Notes: a model not told the origin generated them from the sequence alone. DNA of 64,000 nucleotides from Streptomyces sp. STR69 (GCF_024519455.1 NZ_JALJRY010000013.1:1-64000); one strand, 5' to 3'. Shown: positions 8,987-18,136, counted from the first letter of the stretch. Translations and numbers: made by a program.

Positions 8987-9978
8987 AGCCGTTCTCCTAC
9001 CTCAGCGCACCGGACACGGCCACGGCGCTGCGCACGATCGCCGACTCTGACGACGTGAAGTTCCTCGCGGGCGGAACGAACCTCGTCGACCTGATGCGGG
9101 AGGGCATCGAGCACCCGGCGACGGTCGTGGACATCACCCGCCTGCCGCTGACCGGGATCGAGGAACTCCCGGACCGCGCCATCCGCGTGGGCGCACTGGT
9201 GACCAACAGCCGTCTCGCGGCGGACCCTCTGATCAGGACCCGTTATCCGGTGCTGGCGCAGGCGATCCTGCTGGGGGCCTCCGCCCAGTTGCGGAACATG
9301 GCGACCGTGGGAGGCAACCTGCTGCAGCGCACCCGCTGCATGTACTTCTACGACGAGGCCTCCGCGTGCAACAAGCGTGTGCCCGGCAGCGGTTGTGACG
9401 CGATCGGCGGGTTCTCCCGCGGCAGTGCGGTGCTGGGGGCGAGCGAGCACTGCATCGCGACGCATCCCTCGGACATGGCGGTGGCGCTGGTCATGCTCGA
9501 CGCGGTGGTCGAAGTGGAGAGCGTGCACGGTGTCCGGCGGATCCCGGTCGCCGACTTCCACCGGCTGCCCGGCGACACGCCCCACCTCGAGACGGTGCTC
9601 GCCGCCGACGAGCTGATCACCGCCGTCGAGCTGCCGCCGGTGCCGGCCGCGGCGCACTCGCGCTACCGCAAGGTCCGCGACCGCGCGTCCTACGCCTTCG
9701 CCCTCGTCTCCGTCGCCGCGGCGCTGGCCGTCGAGGGCGGGGTGGTCAGCGAGGTGCGGCTGGCGCTGGGCGGTGTCGGCACGAAACCGTGGCGCGCCAC
9801 CGAAGCCGAACGGGTACTGCTCGGTGAGCCGGCAACCGAGGAAGCCTTCCGACGGGCGGCGGAAGCAGAACTCGCCGCCGCAGAAGGCGGGCCGCAGAAC
9901 GCCTTCAAGATCGAACTCGCACGGCGCACGATCGTGGCGACCCTGAGGCGGCTGCTGACCGAGGGGAGCGCCGCCTGA
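8983..9978 (+). CDS. Aldehyde oxidoreductase, FAD-binding subunit (PaoB/YagS-like)
   Basis: A 331-residue medium subunit of the molybdenum hydroxylase. It has the FAD-binding KFLAGGTNLVDLMREG near the N-terminus and the middle AQLRNMATVGGNLLQRTRC. A cysteine-rich insertion follows (RTRCMYFYDEASACNKRVPG, then SGCDAI and SEHCIA). It resembles the segment that holds an extra 4Fe-4S cluster in the PaoB subclass. The GTG start at 8983 overlaps the stop of the upstream gene by four bases. It passes electrons from the molybdenum subunit and 2Fe-2S clusters to FAD and then to an acceptor. Confidence 0.9.
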   Translation: MKPFSYLSAPDTATALRTIADSDDVKFLAGGTNLVDLMREGIEHPATVVDITRLPLTGIEELPDRAIRVGALVTNSRLAADPLIRTRYPVLAQAILLGASAQLRNMATVGGNLLQRTRCMYFYDEASACNKRVPGSGCDAIGGFSRGSAVLGASEHCIATHPSDMAVALVMLDAVVEVESVHGVRRIPVADFHRLPGDTPHLETVLAADELITAVELPPVPAAAHSRYRKVRDRASYAFALVSVAAALAVEGGVVSEVRLALGGVGTKPWRATEAERVLLGEPATEEAFRRAAEAELAAAEGGPQNAFKIELARRTIVATLRRLLTEGSAA

Positions 9979-10093
9979 TGCCGAACTCAAAGGCGACCAG
10001 TTCACGCCCAGTCAGCGTGACAACCATCCCTGCCCGGCCCGCGCGGCTTCCGCGTGACGTGCACCCGGGCCGTACTGAGGAAGGCACGGCGGC

Positions 10094-12277
10094 ATGACTA
10101 CGATCGGACAACCGCTCGACCGTGTCGACGGCGGCGTCAAGACGACGGGTGCGGCGAAGTTCGCCGCCGAGCATTCCTATCCCGGCCTCACGCACGCCGT
10201 ACTCGTGCACGCCACCATCAGCCGCGGCCGGGTCACCGCCCTGCACAGCGACGAGGCGAGCGCGGTGCCGGGCGTGATCGCCGTCCTCACCCACCTCAAC
10301 GCGCCCCCCATGAAACCGGCGCCCAAGGCCGGAACATTCAACTTCACCGCGTTGTTCTCCGGGACCACGGTGAACTACCTGCAGAACGACGAGGTGCACT
10401 GGGAGGGACAGCCGATCGCGGTGGTCGTCGCGGAGACCTCCGCCGCCGCCCGGGAGGCAGCCGCGCTGGTGCGCGCCGAGTACACCGTCACCAAGTCCTT
10501 GGTCGACTTCGAGGGGTCCGAACAAGACGCACAGCCGCAACCGAACGACTCGTTCTTCCCCCAGGGAGCAACCAGGGGCGATGCGGAGGCGGCGCTGGCT
10601 GACGCGCAGGTGTCGCTGGACCTGCGGTACACCACCCCGCAGCACAGCCACAACGCACTGGAGCTGCACTCCACCATCGCCGTCTGGGACGGCGACCGTC
10701 TCACCGTCCACGACGCGACGCAGTCCATCGACTGGTTCCGCACCCACCTCGCGCTGCGGTTCTCCGTACCCAGGACGAACGTACGGGTACTGGCGCCCTT
10801 CGTCGGCGGCGCCTTCGGCGGCAAGTTCCAGATCTGGCCCGGCACCATCCTCGCCGCGCTGGCGGCCCGGGCGACCAAAAGGCCCGTGCGGCTGGTGCTC
10901 TCGCGGGAGGCGGTCTACCGCACGGTCGGCGGACGCACCCCGTCCATCCAGCGGCTCGCGCTGGGAGCGGACCGTGACGGGAAGCTGACCTCGCTGCTGC
11001 ACACCAGCATCACCCGCGCCAGCGCGATCGGAGGCACTTTCGAACAGGTCACCTCCGCATCCCAGCATCTGTACGCGGCCGAGAACATCCTCGCCCGGCA
11101 TGACCGTGTCCAACTCGACCTGCTGCCCAGCACTTTCACGCGGGCGCCGGGCGAGGCGATCGGCACCTTCGCGCTGGAGTCCGCGATCGACGAACTGGCC
11201 TACGAGCTGTGCATGGACCCGATCGAGCTGCGCCTGCGCAATGACACCGCGGTCGACCCGATCGACGGCAAGAAGAAGTTCTCCCACCGCAAACTGTCGG
11301 AGTTGTACGCGCTGGGTTCGGAGCAGTTCGGCTGGCACGAGCGCAACCCCGAACCGCGCTCGACGCGCGAGGGGCGGTGGCTGGTCGGGACGGGCGTGGC
11401 CACGGCGTTCCACCCAGCACTCTCGATGCCGGTCAACGTCACGGTCCGTCTGTCGGCCGACGGCAGCGTACTGGTGCGCTGCGCCTTCCAGGAGATGGGC
11501 ATGGGCGCGGCCACGGCCCAGGCCCAGATCACGGCCGACGCGCTGGGTGTGCCGTTCGACGCCGTCCGCGTGGAGTACGGCGATTCCGATCTGCCGATGG
11601 GGCCGGCCGCCGCTTCCTCCGTCCAGACCGCGAGCACCGCCGCCAGTGTGCTGCAGGCGTGCGAGGAGCTGAAGCAGACGCTGAAGTCCATGGCCCGCAA
11701 GACCGGCGGCGACAGCCACGAGGAGATTCTCCGGCGCGCGAAGGTGCCGCACGTCGAAGCCAAAATCGGATCCGAGACGCGGCTCGGCCGCATCGCCGGG
11801 CGGGCACGTTTCCTCCCGGGCTTCCTGCTCGGGGCCCAGCGGTTGATCAAGGCCGCCTCCGGTGTGCAGTTCTGCGAGGTGAAGGTCGATGCGGAGACCG
11901 GTGAGACGCGGGTGTCGCGGTGGGTCGGCGTGTTCGACATCGGCAGGGTGATCAACGCGAAGACGGCGGCCAGCCAGGTGCGCGGCGGCATCGTGATGGG
12001 TCTGGGCCTGGCGATGGCCGAGGAGACCCTCGTCGACCCGCGCAACGGGCGGATCATGAACCCCAGCCTGGCCGAGTACCACGTCCCCGTGCACGCCGAC
12101 ATCCCACCGATCGACGTGTCCTTCCTCGACGAACCGGATCCGAACACGCCATTCGGCATCCTCGGCGCGGGTGAGGTGGGTGTCACGGGTGTCGGTGCGG
12201 CCGTGGCGAACGCCGTGTATCACGCGACCGGCAAGCGGGTTCGGGACCTGCCGATCACGCTGGACAAACTGCTCTGA
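10094..12277 (+). CDS. Aldehyde oxidoreductase, molybdopterin-binding subunit (PaoC/YagR-like)
   Basis: A 727-residue large subunit of the molybdenum hydroxylase, which binds the molybdopterin cofactor and oxidises the substrate. It begins with the standard GQPLDRVDGGVKTTGAAKFA. It contains FVGGAFGGKFQIWPG (family Moco-binding loop), the QEMGMGAATAQAQITAD segment, and a C-terminal FGILGAGEVGVTGVGAAVAN that should hold the catalytic Glu. Length agrees with PaoC. About 115 bases separate it from the FAD subunit gene with no terminator-like hairpin, so I place all subunits in one operon. Likely substrates are aldehydes; the sequence does not say which. Confidence 0.9.
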   Translation: MTTIGQPLDRVDGGVKTTGAAKFAAEHSYPGLTHAVLVHATISRGRVTALHSDEASAVPGVIAVLTHLNAPPMKPAPKAGTFNFTALFSGTTVNYLQNDEVHWEGQPIAVVVAETSAAAREAAALVRAEYTVTKSLVDFEGSEQDAQPQPNDSFFPQGATRGDAEAALADAQVSLDLRYTTPQHSHNALELHSTIAVWDGDRLTVHDATQSIDWFRTHLALRFSVPRTNVRVLAPFVGGAFGGKFQIWPGTILAALAARATKRPVRLVLSREAVYRTVGGRTPSIQRLALGADRDGKLTSLLHTSITRASAIGGTFEQVTSASQHLYAAENILARHDRVQLDLLPSTFTRAPGEAIGTFALESAIDELAYELCMDPIELRLRNDTAVDPIDGKKKFSHRKLSELYALGSEQFGWHERNPEPRSTREGRWLVGTGVATAFHPALSMPVNVTVRLSADGSVLVRCAFQEMGMGAATAQAQITADALGVPFDAVRVEYGDSDLPMGPAAASSVQTASTAASVLQACEELKQTLKSMARKTGGDSHEEILRRAKVPHVEAKIGSETRLGRIAGRARFLPGFLLGAQRLIKAASGVQFCEVKVDAETGETRVSRWVGVFDIGRVINAKTAASQVRGGIVMGLGLAMAEETLVDPRNGRIMNPSLAEYHVPVHADIPPIDVSFLDEPDPNTPFGILGAGEVGVTGVGAAVANAVYHATGKRVRDLPITLDKLL

Positions 12278-12398
12278 AGCGACCGCGGTCAAAAAGTCCT
12301 CGTCGCGCCGTGCCCGTCCGGGCGTCTGCGGCCCGACGAGGGACCGAGCCGCCTTGTGGCAGATCCGCGCCATCCGACCACCACAAGAGAGAAACGCC

Positions 12399-13589
12399 AT
12401 GCTGGACATCGCGGACGAGCTGACCCGGTGGCTCGAGGAAGGCCGGGCCTTCGCGGTGGCGACTGTCGTGGCCGTCAGCGGCAGCGCCCCGCGAGGTCCG
12501 GGCGCCGCGCTCGCCGTCGACGCCGCCGGCACGGCCATCGGCTCGGTCTCCGGCGGCTGTGTCGAAGGCGCGGTCTACGACCTGTGCACCCAGGCACTCA
12601 AGGACGGCCAGGCGGTGCGCGAGCGGTTCGGCTACAGCGACGAGGACGCCTTCGCCGTCGGCCTGACCTGCGGTGGTGTCCTCGACATCCTGGTCACGCC
12701 CATACCCGCCGACGCGCCCGGCCGGAAAACATTCCAGACGGCGCTCTCGGCCGCCGCCCGGGGCGAGGCGGCGGCGCTGACCCGCGTGATCCGCGGCCCG
12801 GCAGAGCTCCTCGGACGGCCGCTGACGGTCCGTGAGGACGGATCCTACGACGGCGGACTCGGCGGACGTCCCGACCTGGACCGCGCCGTCGTCGACGAAA
12901 CCCGCTCCCTGTTGCAGGCCGGCCGCACCGGCACCTTCGACATCGCGCAGGACGGAACCCGCTGCGATCCCGACCTGACCGTGTTCGTCGAATCAAGCGT
13001 CCCGCCGCCCCGCATGCTGGTCTTCGGCGCCATCGACTTCGCGGCGGCCCTGGTACGCGTGGGCAAGTTCCTGGGCTACCACGTCACGGTGTGCGACGCC
13101 CGGCCCGTCTTCGCCACCCGGTCACGCTTCCCCGAGGCCGACGACATCGTGGTCGACTGGCCGCACCGCTACCTCCACCGCACCCCGACCGACGACCGCA
13201 CCGTGCTCTGCGTCCTCACCCACGACGCCAAGTTCGACGTACCCCTCCTGGAGACGGCCCTGCGGCTGCCGGCCGCCTACATCGGCGCGATGGGCTCCCG
13301 CCGCACCCACCAGGACCGAGACCGCAGACTCCGCGAAGTCGGCCTGACCGAAGCCGAACTGACCCGCCTTCACTCCCCCATCGGCCTCGATCTCGGCGCC
13401 CGCACACCCGAGGAGACCGCCCTGTCCATCGCCGCCGAGATCATCGCCACCCGCCACAGCGGAACAGGCCTGCCCCTGAGCGGCTCGCACCTGCCGATCC
13501 ACCACGACCGAACCGACCTCCACGTCAACGCAAACACCTCACCCGCCCTGACGGCAGGTGTCGCACCCGCCGGTGCGCTGTCCGTCTGA
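12399..13589 (+). CDS. XdhC/CoxF-family molybdenum-cofactor maturation factor
   Basis: A 396-residue XdhC-type protein. Members bind molybdopterin cofactor, help its sulfuration, and insert it into hydroxylases such as the one encoded just upstream. The N-terminal XdhC domain is seen in ATVVAVSGSAPRGPGAALAV and SVSGGCVEGAVYD. The C-terminal Rossmann domain is seen in YIGAMGSRRTHQDR and ARTPEETALSIAAEIIA. The ATG at 12399 follows GAGAGAA; the frame extends upstream without similarity. The position directly after the large subunit gene matches E. coli paoD and supports a dedicated chaperone role. Confidence 0.88.
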   Translation: MLDIADELTRWLEEGRAFAVATVVAVSGSAPRGPGAALAVDAAGTAIGSVSGGCVEGAVYDLCTQALKDGQAVRERFGYSDEDAFAVGLTCGGVLDILVTPIPADAPGRKTFQTALSAAARGEAAALTRVIRGPAELLGRPLTVREDGSYDGGLGGRPDLDRAVVDETRSLLQAGRTGTFDIAQDGTRCDPDLTVFVESSVPPPRMLVFGAIDFAAALVRVGKFLGYHVTVCDARPVFATRSRFPEADDIVVDWPHRYLHRTPTDDRTVLCVLTHDAKFDVPLLETALRLPAAYIGAMGSRRTHQDRDRRLREVGLTEAELTRLHSPIGLDLGARTPEETALSIAAEIIATRHSGTGLPLSGSHLPIHHDRTDLHVNANTSPALTAGVAPAGALSV

Positions 13590-13676
13590 GGGCCCTGTCA
13601 GAACATCCGCCAAGGCTCTCATTCGCACGGCCGATCTCAGAAGCTTGCGGTGTCGATCACTTACCGGTAGCACACA

Positions 13677-14249
13677 TCACTGGCGGCGCCCCCCTCGAAC
13701 ACCTCGCTGAGCCCTACGGGGTGGACCACCCCACGTGACCTTCGGACGTCCGTGCGGTGAGCGGATCGCGGTCTCCTGGTCCTGGTCCCAGACCAATGGC
13801 CAGCCCAGTGCACGGCACCAGAAGTACCCGGTCTCCTGCGAACCATCGCCCGCCAGCGCTCCGATGAATCCGCACTCGGCGAGGAAGCTGTTGCCCGGCT
13901 CGATGACACAGAACTCATTGCCCTCGGGGTCGGCGAGCACCACATGCCCCTCCTCCGGGCGTTGACCGATGTCGATGTGGCGGGCGCCGAGTTGGAGCGC
14001 CCTCTCCACCACCTGCTTCTGGTCGTCGAGGGACGTGCTTGTCAGATCGAAGTGCATGTGGTTCTGGCCTGTCTTCCGCTCCTGGGCCAGGAGAAAACGG
14101 AGCCGGAACCCGGTGTCATCGCTGGGCAGCAGTGTGATGCCGTCGGAGGAGTCCTCTGCTGTCTCCCAGCAGAGAAAGTCCGCCCAGAAGCGCGCGAGAC
14201 GGAGCGGGTCGTGCGCATCGAAGCAGAGAGCGTGTAATCGAGAAGTCAT
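13677..14249 (-). CDS. VOC/glyoxalase-like protein with altered C-terminus
   Basis: A 190-residue protein of the VOC superfamily, in the Streptomyces glyoxalase-like class. Family features are FDAHDPLRLARFWADFL at the start, the metal-site-like NHMHFDL, and DPEGNEFCVIEPG. The first beta-alpha module is complete. The second begins (CGFIGALAGDGSQETGYFWC, then RALGWPLVWDQDQETAIRSP) but the tail after WGGPP turns into RRAQRGVRGGRRQ, which is not family-like. A frameshift near 13735 probably shortens it from about 230-240 residues. The substrate is not predictable, and it may be a decaying gene. Confidence 0.65.
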   Translation of the reverse strand: MTSRLHALCFDAHDPLRLARFWADFLCWETAEDSSDGITLLPSDDTGFRLRFLLAQERKTGQNHMHFDLTSTSLDDQKQVVERALQLGARHIDIGQRPEEGHVVLADPEGNEFCVIEPGNSFLAECGFIGALAGDGSQETGYFWCRALGWPLVWDQDQETAIRSPHGRPKVTWGGPPRRAQRGVRGGRRQ

Positions 14250-14302
14250 CCGTAGGTGTCCCGGTAGGAGCAGGCGGCCGAAACGGCAGTCCGTTCACGG
14301 CC

Positions 14303-14920
14303 TCACAGGTTCGCGAGGAGCCCGTCGAGCGGGGGCAGTGTCCGGTCCGGTGCGAGAGCCTCGACAAGGAGACGGCCGTAGCGGATCTTGCGGCCCTTCT
14401 TCGTGCCGAGGAAGCGCCGCACCTGCTGATGCCGGGGCCGGCCCTGTTGTGCGGGCTGACGCTGAAAGGACTGCCAGGCACGGAAGTCGCCCTCGGCACG
14501 GAGGATCTCCTCGACTTCTGCCGTGCCGAGCGCTCGGATGAGTTCGTCCTCGAGATCTGCGGTGCATACGTAGATGTCCTGGAGCGGTGCCTGCGCCCGT
14601 GTCAGGCCGCGCTCGTAGAAGCCCTTTTCGCCCTCATCGCACAGTCCTGTCAGGCGCAGACCGAGACCGGGCGGCCCGAGGAGCCCGGCATAGCGGCCGA
14701 CGCTCATCGCCCCGCCCATCGGCACGACACACACTCCCTCGGCGGCCAGGTCCCGGCCACGTCGGGCGGCCAGCGCCTCGACGGCCGCGAGATCGCTCAG
14801 CCCTTCCAGGAGCACCGCGGTCCGTGCCCCCAGGCTTTCCGCCAGATCGCGCGCCGGCCCGTCGGGACCGCCCGTCGCCCAGCTGGTGACCGCATCCTGG
14901 AACGCCCTCATGTCCGCCAT
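14303..14920 (-). CDS. TOPRIM-domain protein (OLD-type TOPRIM)
   Basis: A 205-residue protein. VLLEGLSDLAAVEALA matches the TOPRIM glutamate motif, and LTGLCDEGEKGFYERGL matches the acidic DxE-type motif. TOPRIM folds coordinate Mg2+ in primases, topoisomerases and OLD nucleases. This one stands alone with no ATPase domain, a form frequent in Streptomyces and often annotated as an ATP-dependent endonuclease or TOPRIM nucleotidyltransferase/hydrolase. The start at 14920 is the second in-frame ATG; upstream residues look unrelated. The IS30-type element sits about 100 bases upstream. The biological role is unknown. Confidence 0.7.
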   Translation of the reverse strand: MADMRAFQDAVTSWATGGPDGPARDLAESLGARTAVLLEGLSDLAAVEALAARRGRDLAAEGVCVVPMGGAMSVGRYAGLLGPPGLGLRLTGLCDEGEKGFYERGLTRAQAPLQDIYVCTADLEDELIRALGTAEVEEILRAEGDFRAWQSFQRQPAQQGRPRHQQVRRFLGTKKGRKIRYGRLLVEALAPDRTLPPLDGLLANL

Positions 14921-15020
14921 GGGGCGAGTCTGTAATGTCCACCGGTGGCATGGCACGGGATTATTCGACGGCCTCAGGTGGCGTTAACGGTTTGAACTGG
15001 CCCCGCTCTTCCGGCTTGGC

Positions 15021-15082
15021 TTCTAAAGGTGGTTGCAACACCTGACCCTGCGGGGTGTTGCGATGGCCAAGCCGCGTCGAAC
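15021..15082 (+). repeat. Left terminal inverted repeat, 62 bp
   Basis: Begins TTCTAAAGGTGGTTGCAACA and ends GCCGCGTCGAAC. It is the exact reverse complement of 16310-16371. The transposase ATG (15063) lies inside it. Confidence 0.9.
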
Positions 15083-16277
15083 ATCGAAGAAGCGCGGACC
15101 TGCTCCGTTGGCGGACAAGCGTGATCATTACCTTCGCCTCATGGCGCAAGGGATGAGCAACTCGGCGGCGTGCCGCGAGGTCGGGATCAACCGCAGGACC
15201 GGGACTCGCTGGCGGTACGGACGCAAGGAAGTCGACCGGACCGGGCGTGAGCGCGTCTACGCGCCGATCACCGAGGAGCGGCATCGCGACGGGACTTCAG
15301 ACCGCTTCCCTGCCGAGGACGAGCGGCTCGTCATCGCCGATTTGCTCCGGTCCGGGAACTCGCTGTGCGCGATCGCCCGGGAGCCCGGCCACGATCAGCC
15401 GGGAGGTGCGGCGCAACAGCGACCCGCGCACCGGTAAGTACCACCCTTTCCAGGCGCAGCGCCGGGCGGCCGTACGCCGCGCCCGCTCGAAGGAGGGCAA
15501 GATACGGCGTGACCCGGAGCTGAAGGAGTTCATCCAGCAGCGTCTGGACCGGCGATGGAGCCCGGAGCAGACCTGCCAGGCCCTGCGCACCGCTTTCCCG
15601 GACGAGCCCGAGCGGCATCTCGCGCACGAGACCGTCTACCAGGCCGTCTATCTGCCGCACCGCGGCGGCCTGGAGCGCACCCCGGCGTCCTGCACAGCGG
15701 CCGGCCCGCTCGCCGTCGACGCCGCCGGCCCGACGAGCGCGCCACCCGGTTCATCGACCCCGGCACCCTGATCAGCCACCGCCCAGAGGAGCTCAACGAC
15801 CGTCAAATAGCGGGCAGTTGGGAAGGCGATCTGATCGTCGGCAAGGGTAACCGGTCCGCGATCGGCACCCTGGTCGACCGGTCCACCCGCTACGTCAAAC
15901 TCCTCCACCTGCCCGGTGGCCGGGGCGCCAAGCAGGTCCGCGACGCGCTCGTACACGCCCTCGGCGACCTCCCCGCCGAGCTGGCCCGCTCGGTGACCTG
16001 GGATCAGGACAGCGAGATGAGTCGGCATGACGAGTTCACCCGCGCCACCGGCATCCCCGTCTACTTCTGCGAGCCCGCCAGCCCCTGGCAACGCGGCTCG
16101 AACGAGAACACGAACGGCCTGCTGCGCCAGTACTTCCCCAAGAGCACCGACCTGTCCGTCTTCGGCGCCGAGGACCTCGCCTTCGTCGCCGCCGAACTCA
16201 ACAGCCGCCCCCGCAAGACCCTCAACTGGAACACCCCAGCGAACCTCTTCGCTAAGCTCGTCGCAACACTGGAATGA
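15063..16277 (+). pseudogene. IS30-family transposase, two frameshifts
   Basis: Three consecutive frames add up to one IS30-type transposase. The first (from ATG 15063) gives the N-terminal DNA-binding region and ends at AIARE, near 15380. A second resumes at SPATISREVRRNS and runs to about 15690. A third gives the catalytic core: GSWEGDLIVG, VTWDQDSEM and PWQRGSNENTNGLLRQYFPK, which supply the DDE triad, ending at 16277. Compared with the family's RSxxAIARELGRSPATISRE the first break looks like a loss of 7-8 bases, and the second like another small deletion. It is unlikely to be active unless both frames are rescued. Confidence 0.85.
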
Positions 16278-16309
16278 TCACCGTGTTGCGACGATGACTG
16301 GAATCCGCC

Positions 16310-16371
16310 GTTCGACGCGGCTTGGCCATCGCAACACCCCGCAGGGTCAGGTGTTGCAACCACCTTTAGAA
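16310..16371 (-). repeat. Right terminal inverted repeat, 62 bp
   Basis: Exact reverse complement of 15021-15082. It begins GTTCGACGCGGCTTGGCCAT and ends ACCACCTTTAGAA on the plus strand, downstream of the transposase stop. Confidence 0.9.
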
Positions 16372-16427
16372 CCCAAGCGTTCTGCTGGGGCCAACAGACT
16401 CGTTCGAGGCCACGTGGGCACACTCCG

Positions 16428-16610
16428 TCAAGCTTCGGCGTCCCAGCCAGCAGGAACCGTGACCGCGATCCGTCCTTCCCGCCCGCGCCGGACGTACATG
16501 CGGTGCTCGTCGAACTTGGCCCAGTCGCAGCGCAGCCGGAAGACCTTGTGCGAAGGGACTGAATCGCCCCGGTTCGAATGGAGACTCCGGACTGTCCCGG
16601 GGCGGTTCAT
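16428..16610 (-). CDS. Hypothetical 60-residue protein or gene remnant
   Basis: A short minus-strand frame whose C-terminal half (FRLRCDWAKFDEHRMYVRRG, then REGRIAVTVPAGWDAEA) has the residue balance of real protein. The N-terminal half does not. I do not recognise a family. It sits just outside the right end of the IS30-type element, so it may be the tail of a gene cut by earlier rearrangement. No ribosome-binding site is evident. Confidence 0.25.
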   Translation of the reverse strand: MNRPGTVRSLHSNRGDSVPSHKVFRLRCDWAKFDEHRMYVRRGREGRIAVTVPAGWDAEA

Positions 16611-17263
16611 TCGCCGCCCCCCGAATTCGCCGACGAAATCCTGCGGGCCCTGGCACAGAACTGACGACGACAGAGGGTTGACGAGGGCGCCAGCACCCTC
16701 GGCACGCGGACGACTGCGAGTCCCCCGCGATCAGCGGCGGCTACGGCTTGGTCCCACCCCCGCGGGCCTCGTACAGAGCGCGGAATCCGCGCGATGCAGG
16801 GTCCGTACGCCATGCCGGCTTCACCATCGACGGGGCGCGGCACTTCGACTTCGTCGTCAAGGGCCGCACGCCACCCAGCTCGCCCTGCATAATCGGGGTC
16901 GCACGCCAACCGGAGAACCGCGCGACGCGCCTCGGGCGTACCCACCGCCAACCGGAGCTCACCCGGCGATCGAACCTCCCCACAAATCGCGGCCACAGCA
17001 AGATGCGATTCGTGACCTGTGTCACATGCCCCTCGGGCCCGAAGGAACCGAGCTTGGCCACCAACCCTGGTCAGTGATAAGGCAGTCGCAATTCGGACCT
17101 AACAACGAAGGTGCTTAGTTGAAGGCTTGCGCGCGGGGCCCGCAATGCCCGTTATGGCGTCAATAAGGAGCGACGTAGCCGGAATTCGGGGTGCACGCTG
17201 GACACATGTGGCGCACCACACGTTCCTTGAAGATACGAGGGAGACCCTGGTACCAGTTGCCCC
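16611..17263. other. Gene-free stretch before the NlpC/P60 gene
   Basis: About 650 bases with overlapping open frames on both strands and no recognisable domain. I looked for a ydaO (c-di-AMP) riboswitch here, because such elements often precede Streptomyces wall hydrolase genes, and did not find its conserved blocks. The promoter of the hydrolase gene must lie in the last 150 bases. Confidence 0.4.
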
Positions 17264-18073
17264 ATGCCCCACACCGCTCAGATACCAAGCCACAGGAAAC
17301 CCAGCCGCAACACGTCGAGAATGGCAGTGCGGGCCGGAGTTGCCAGTGGCGTCCTCGGCACCCTCGCAATGGCCGGAGCGTCCGGCGCGGCGAACGCCGC
17401 CGAGCCGGTGACGCAGACCCTCGAACTGCCCACGCTCACCGCGGACTTGGCCACTCAGGTCGCCCAGTCCGCGGACGCCACACAGCAGGCCGCCGCGAAC
17501 TACGAGCTGCAGGCGGAGCGCGACACGGCCGCGGCCAATGCCGCCAAGCAGGCCAAGGCGGACCTCGCCAGCGCGAAGAAGAAGGCGGAGGCCAAGAAGA
17601 AGGCCGAGACGGCCCGCAAGGCCGCCGCCGAGCAGGCCACCTCCCGCAGCACCGAGCGGACCACGCTGGCCACTTCCACGACCTCCAGCGCCTCGACGAG
17701 CTCGTCGACGGCCACGGGTTCGGCGGCCGCGGTCATCGCCTTCGCCAAGGCGCAGATCGGCGACGCCTACGTGCTCGGCGCCACCGGCCCCAACTCCTGG
17801 GACTGCTCCAGCCTGCTCCAAGCCGCGTTCAAGCAGGCGGGCATCAGCCTCCCGAGGGTGTCGCAGGACCAGTCGACCGCGGGCACCCCGGTCTCGCTGA
17901 GCAACCTCCAGCCGGGCGACATCCTCTACTGGGGCTCCGCCGGCAGCGGCGCCTACCACGTGGCGCTCTACGTCGGTGGTGGCAACTTCGTAGGGGCTGA
18001 GAACCCGTCCACGGGCATCGTCGAAAGGCCCCTCTCCTGGGACCCGCCGACCGGCGCGGTCCGCGTGCTCTGA
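17264..18073 (+). CDS. Secreted NlpC/P60 (C40) peptidoglycan endopeptidase
   Basis: A 269-residue exported wall hydrolase that cleaves within peptidoglycan stem peptides. The N-terminus has basic residues, a hydrophobic stretch (AGVASGVLGTLAMAGASG) and an Ala-rich cleavage region. Next is a coiled-coil, Lys/Ala-rich segment (about residues 60-130), a Ser/Thr linker, and the catalytic NlpC/P60 domain. Cys181 lies in WDCSSLLQAAF and His232 in AYHVALYVGGG. The start is the ATG at 17264; an internal ATG at residue 20 is an alternative. A strong hairpin terminator follows 20 bases after the stop. Confidence 0.9.
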   Translation: MPHTAQIPSHRKPSRNTSRMAVRAGVASGVLGTLAMAGASGAANAAEPVTQTLELPTLTADLATQVAQSADATQQAAANYELQAERDTAAANAAKQAKADLASAKKKAEAKKKAETARKAAAEQATSRSTERTTLATSTTSSASTSSSTATGSAAAVIAFAKAQIGDAYVLGATGPNSWDCSSLLQAAFKQAGISLPRVSQDQSTAGTPVSLSNLQPGDILYWGSAGSGAYHVALYVGGGNFVGAENPSTGIVERPLSWDPPTGAVRVL

Positions 18074-18092
18074 CGCACGCCGATGTCACAAC

Positions 18093-18136
18093 GGGCCACC
18101 TTCCCCGGACAGTACCGTGTCCGGGGAAGGTGGCCC
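18093..18136 (+). terminator. Strong hairpin terminator of the NlpC/P60 gene
   Basis: Perfect 18-bp inverted repeat, GGGCCACCTTCCCCGGAC and its complement, around the 8-base loop AGTACCGT, starting 20 bases after the stop codon. Confidence 0.85.

Larger units (their letters stand above)
15021..16371 (+). mobile_element. Decayed IS30-family insertion sequence
   Basis: A 1351-base element bounded by perfect 62-bp terminal inverted repeats and carrying a broken IS30-type transposase. Short matching bases (tGGCCCC, then GCTTGG near the arm) outside both arms suggest that the true ends could lie up to about 20 bases further out, near 14998 and 16393. I cannot identify a convincing target duplication. 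Confidence 0.75.

Noticed and set aside
9905..12538. Very long open frame antisense to the molybdenum hydroxylase genes
   Set aside because: In GC-rich DNA the antisense frame of a real gene stays open by codon bias. Composition is Arg/Gly/His-rich with no domains, and the plus strand holds clear families.
16565..16580. tRNA T-loop-like GGTTCGAATGG
   Set aside because: No acceptor stem or cloverleaf can be folded around it; no tRNA gene was recognised anywhere in the window.
16750..17263. ydaO-type (c-di-AMP) riboswitch upstream of the NlpC/P60 gene
   Set aside because: Looked for because such riboswitches precede similar genes in Streptomyces; the conserved sequence blocks are not visible.
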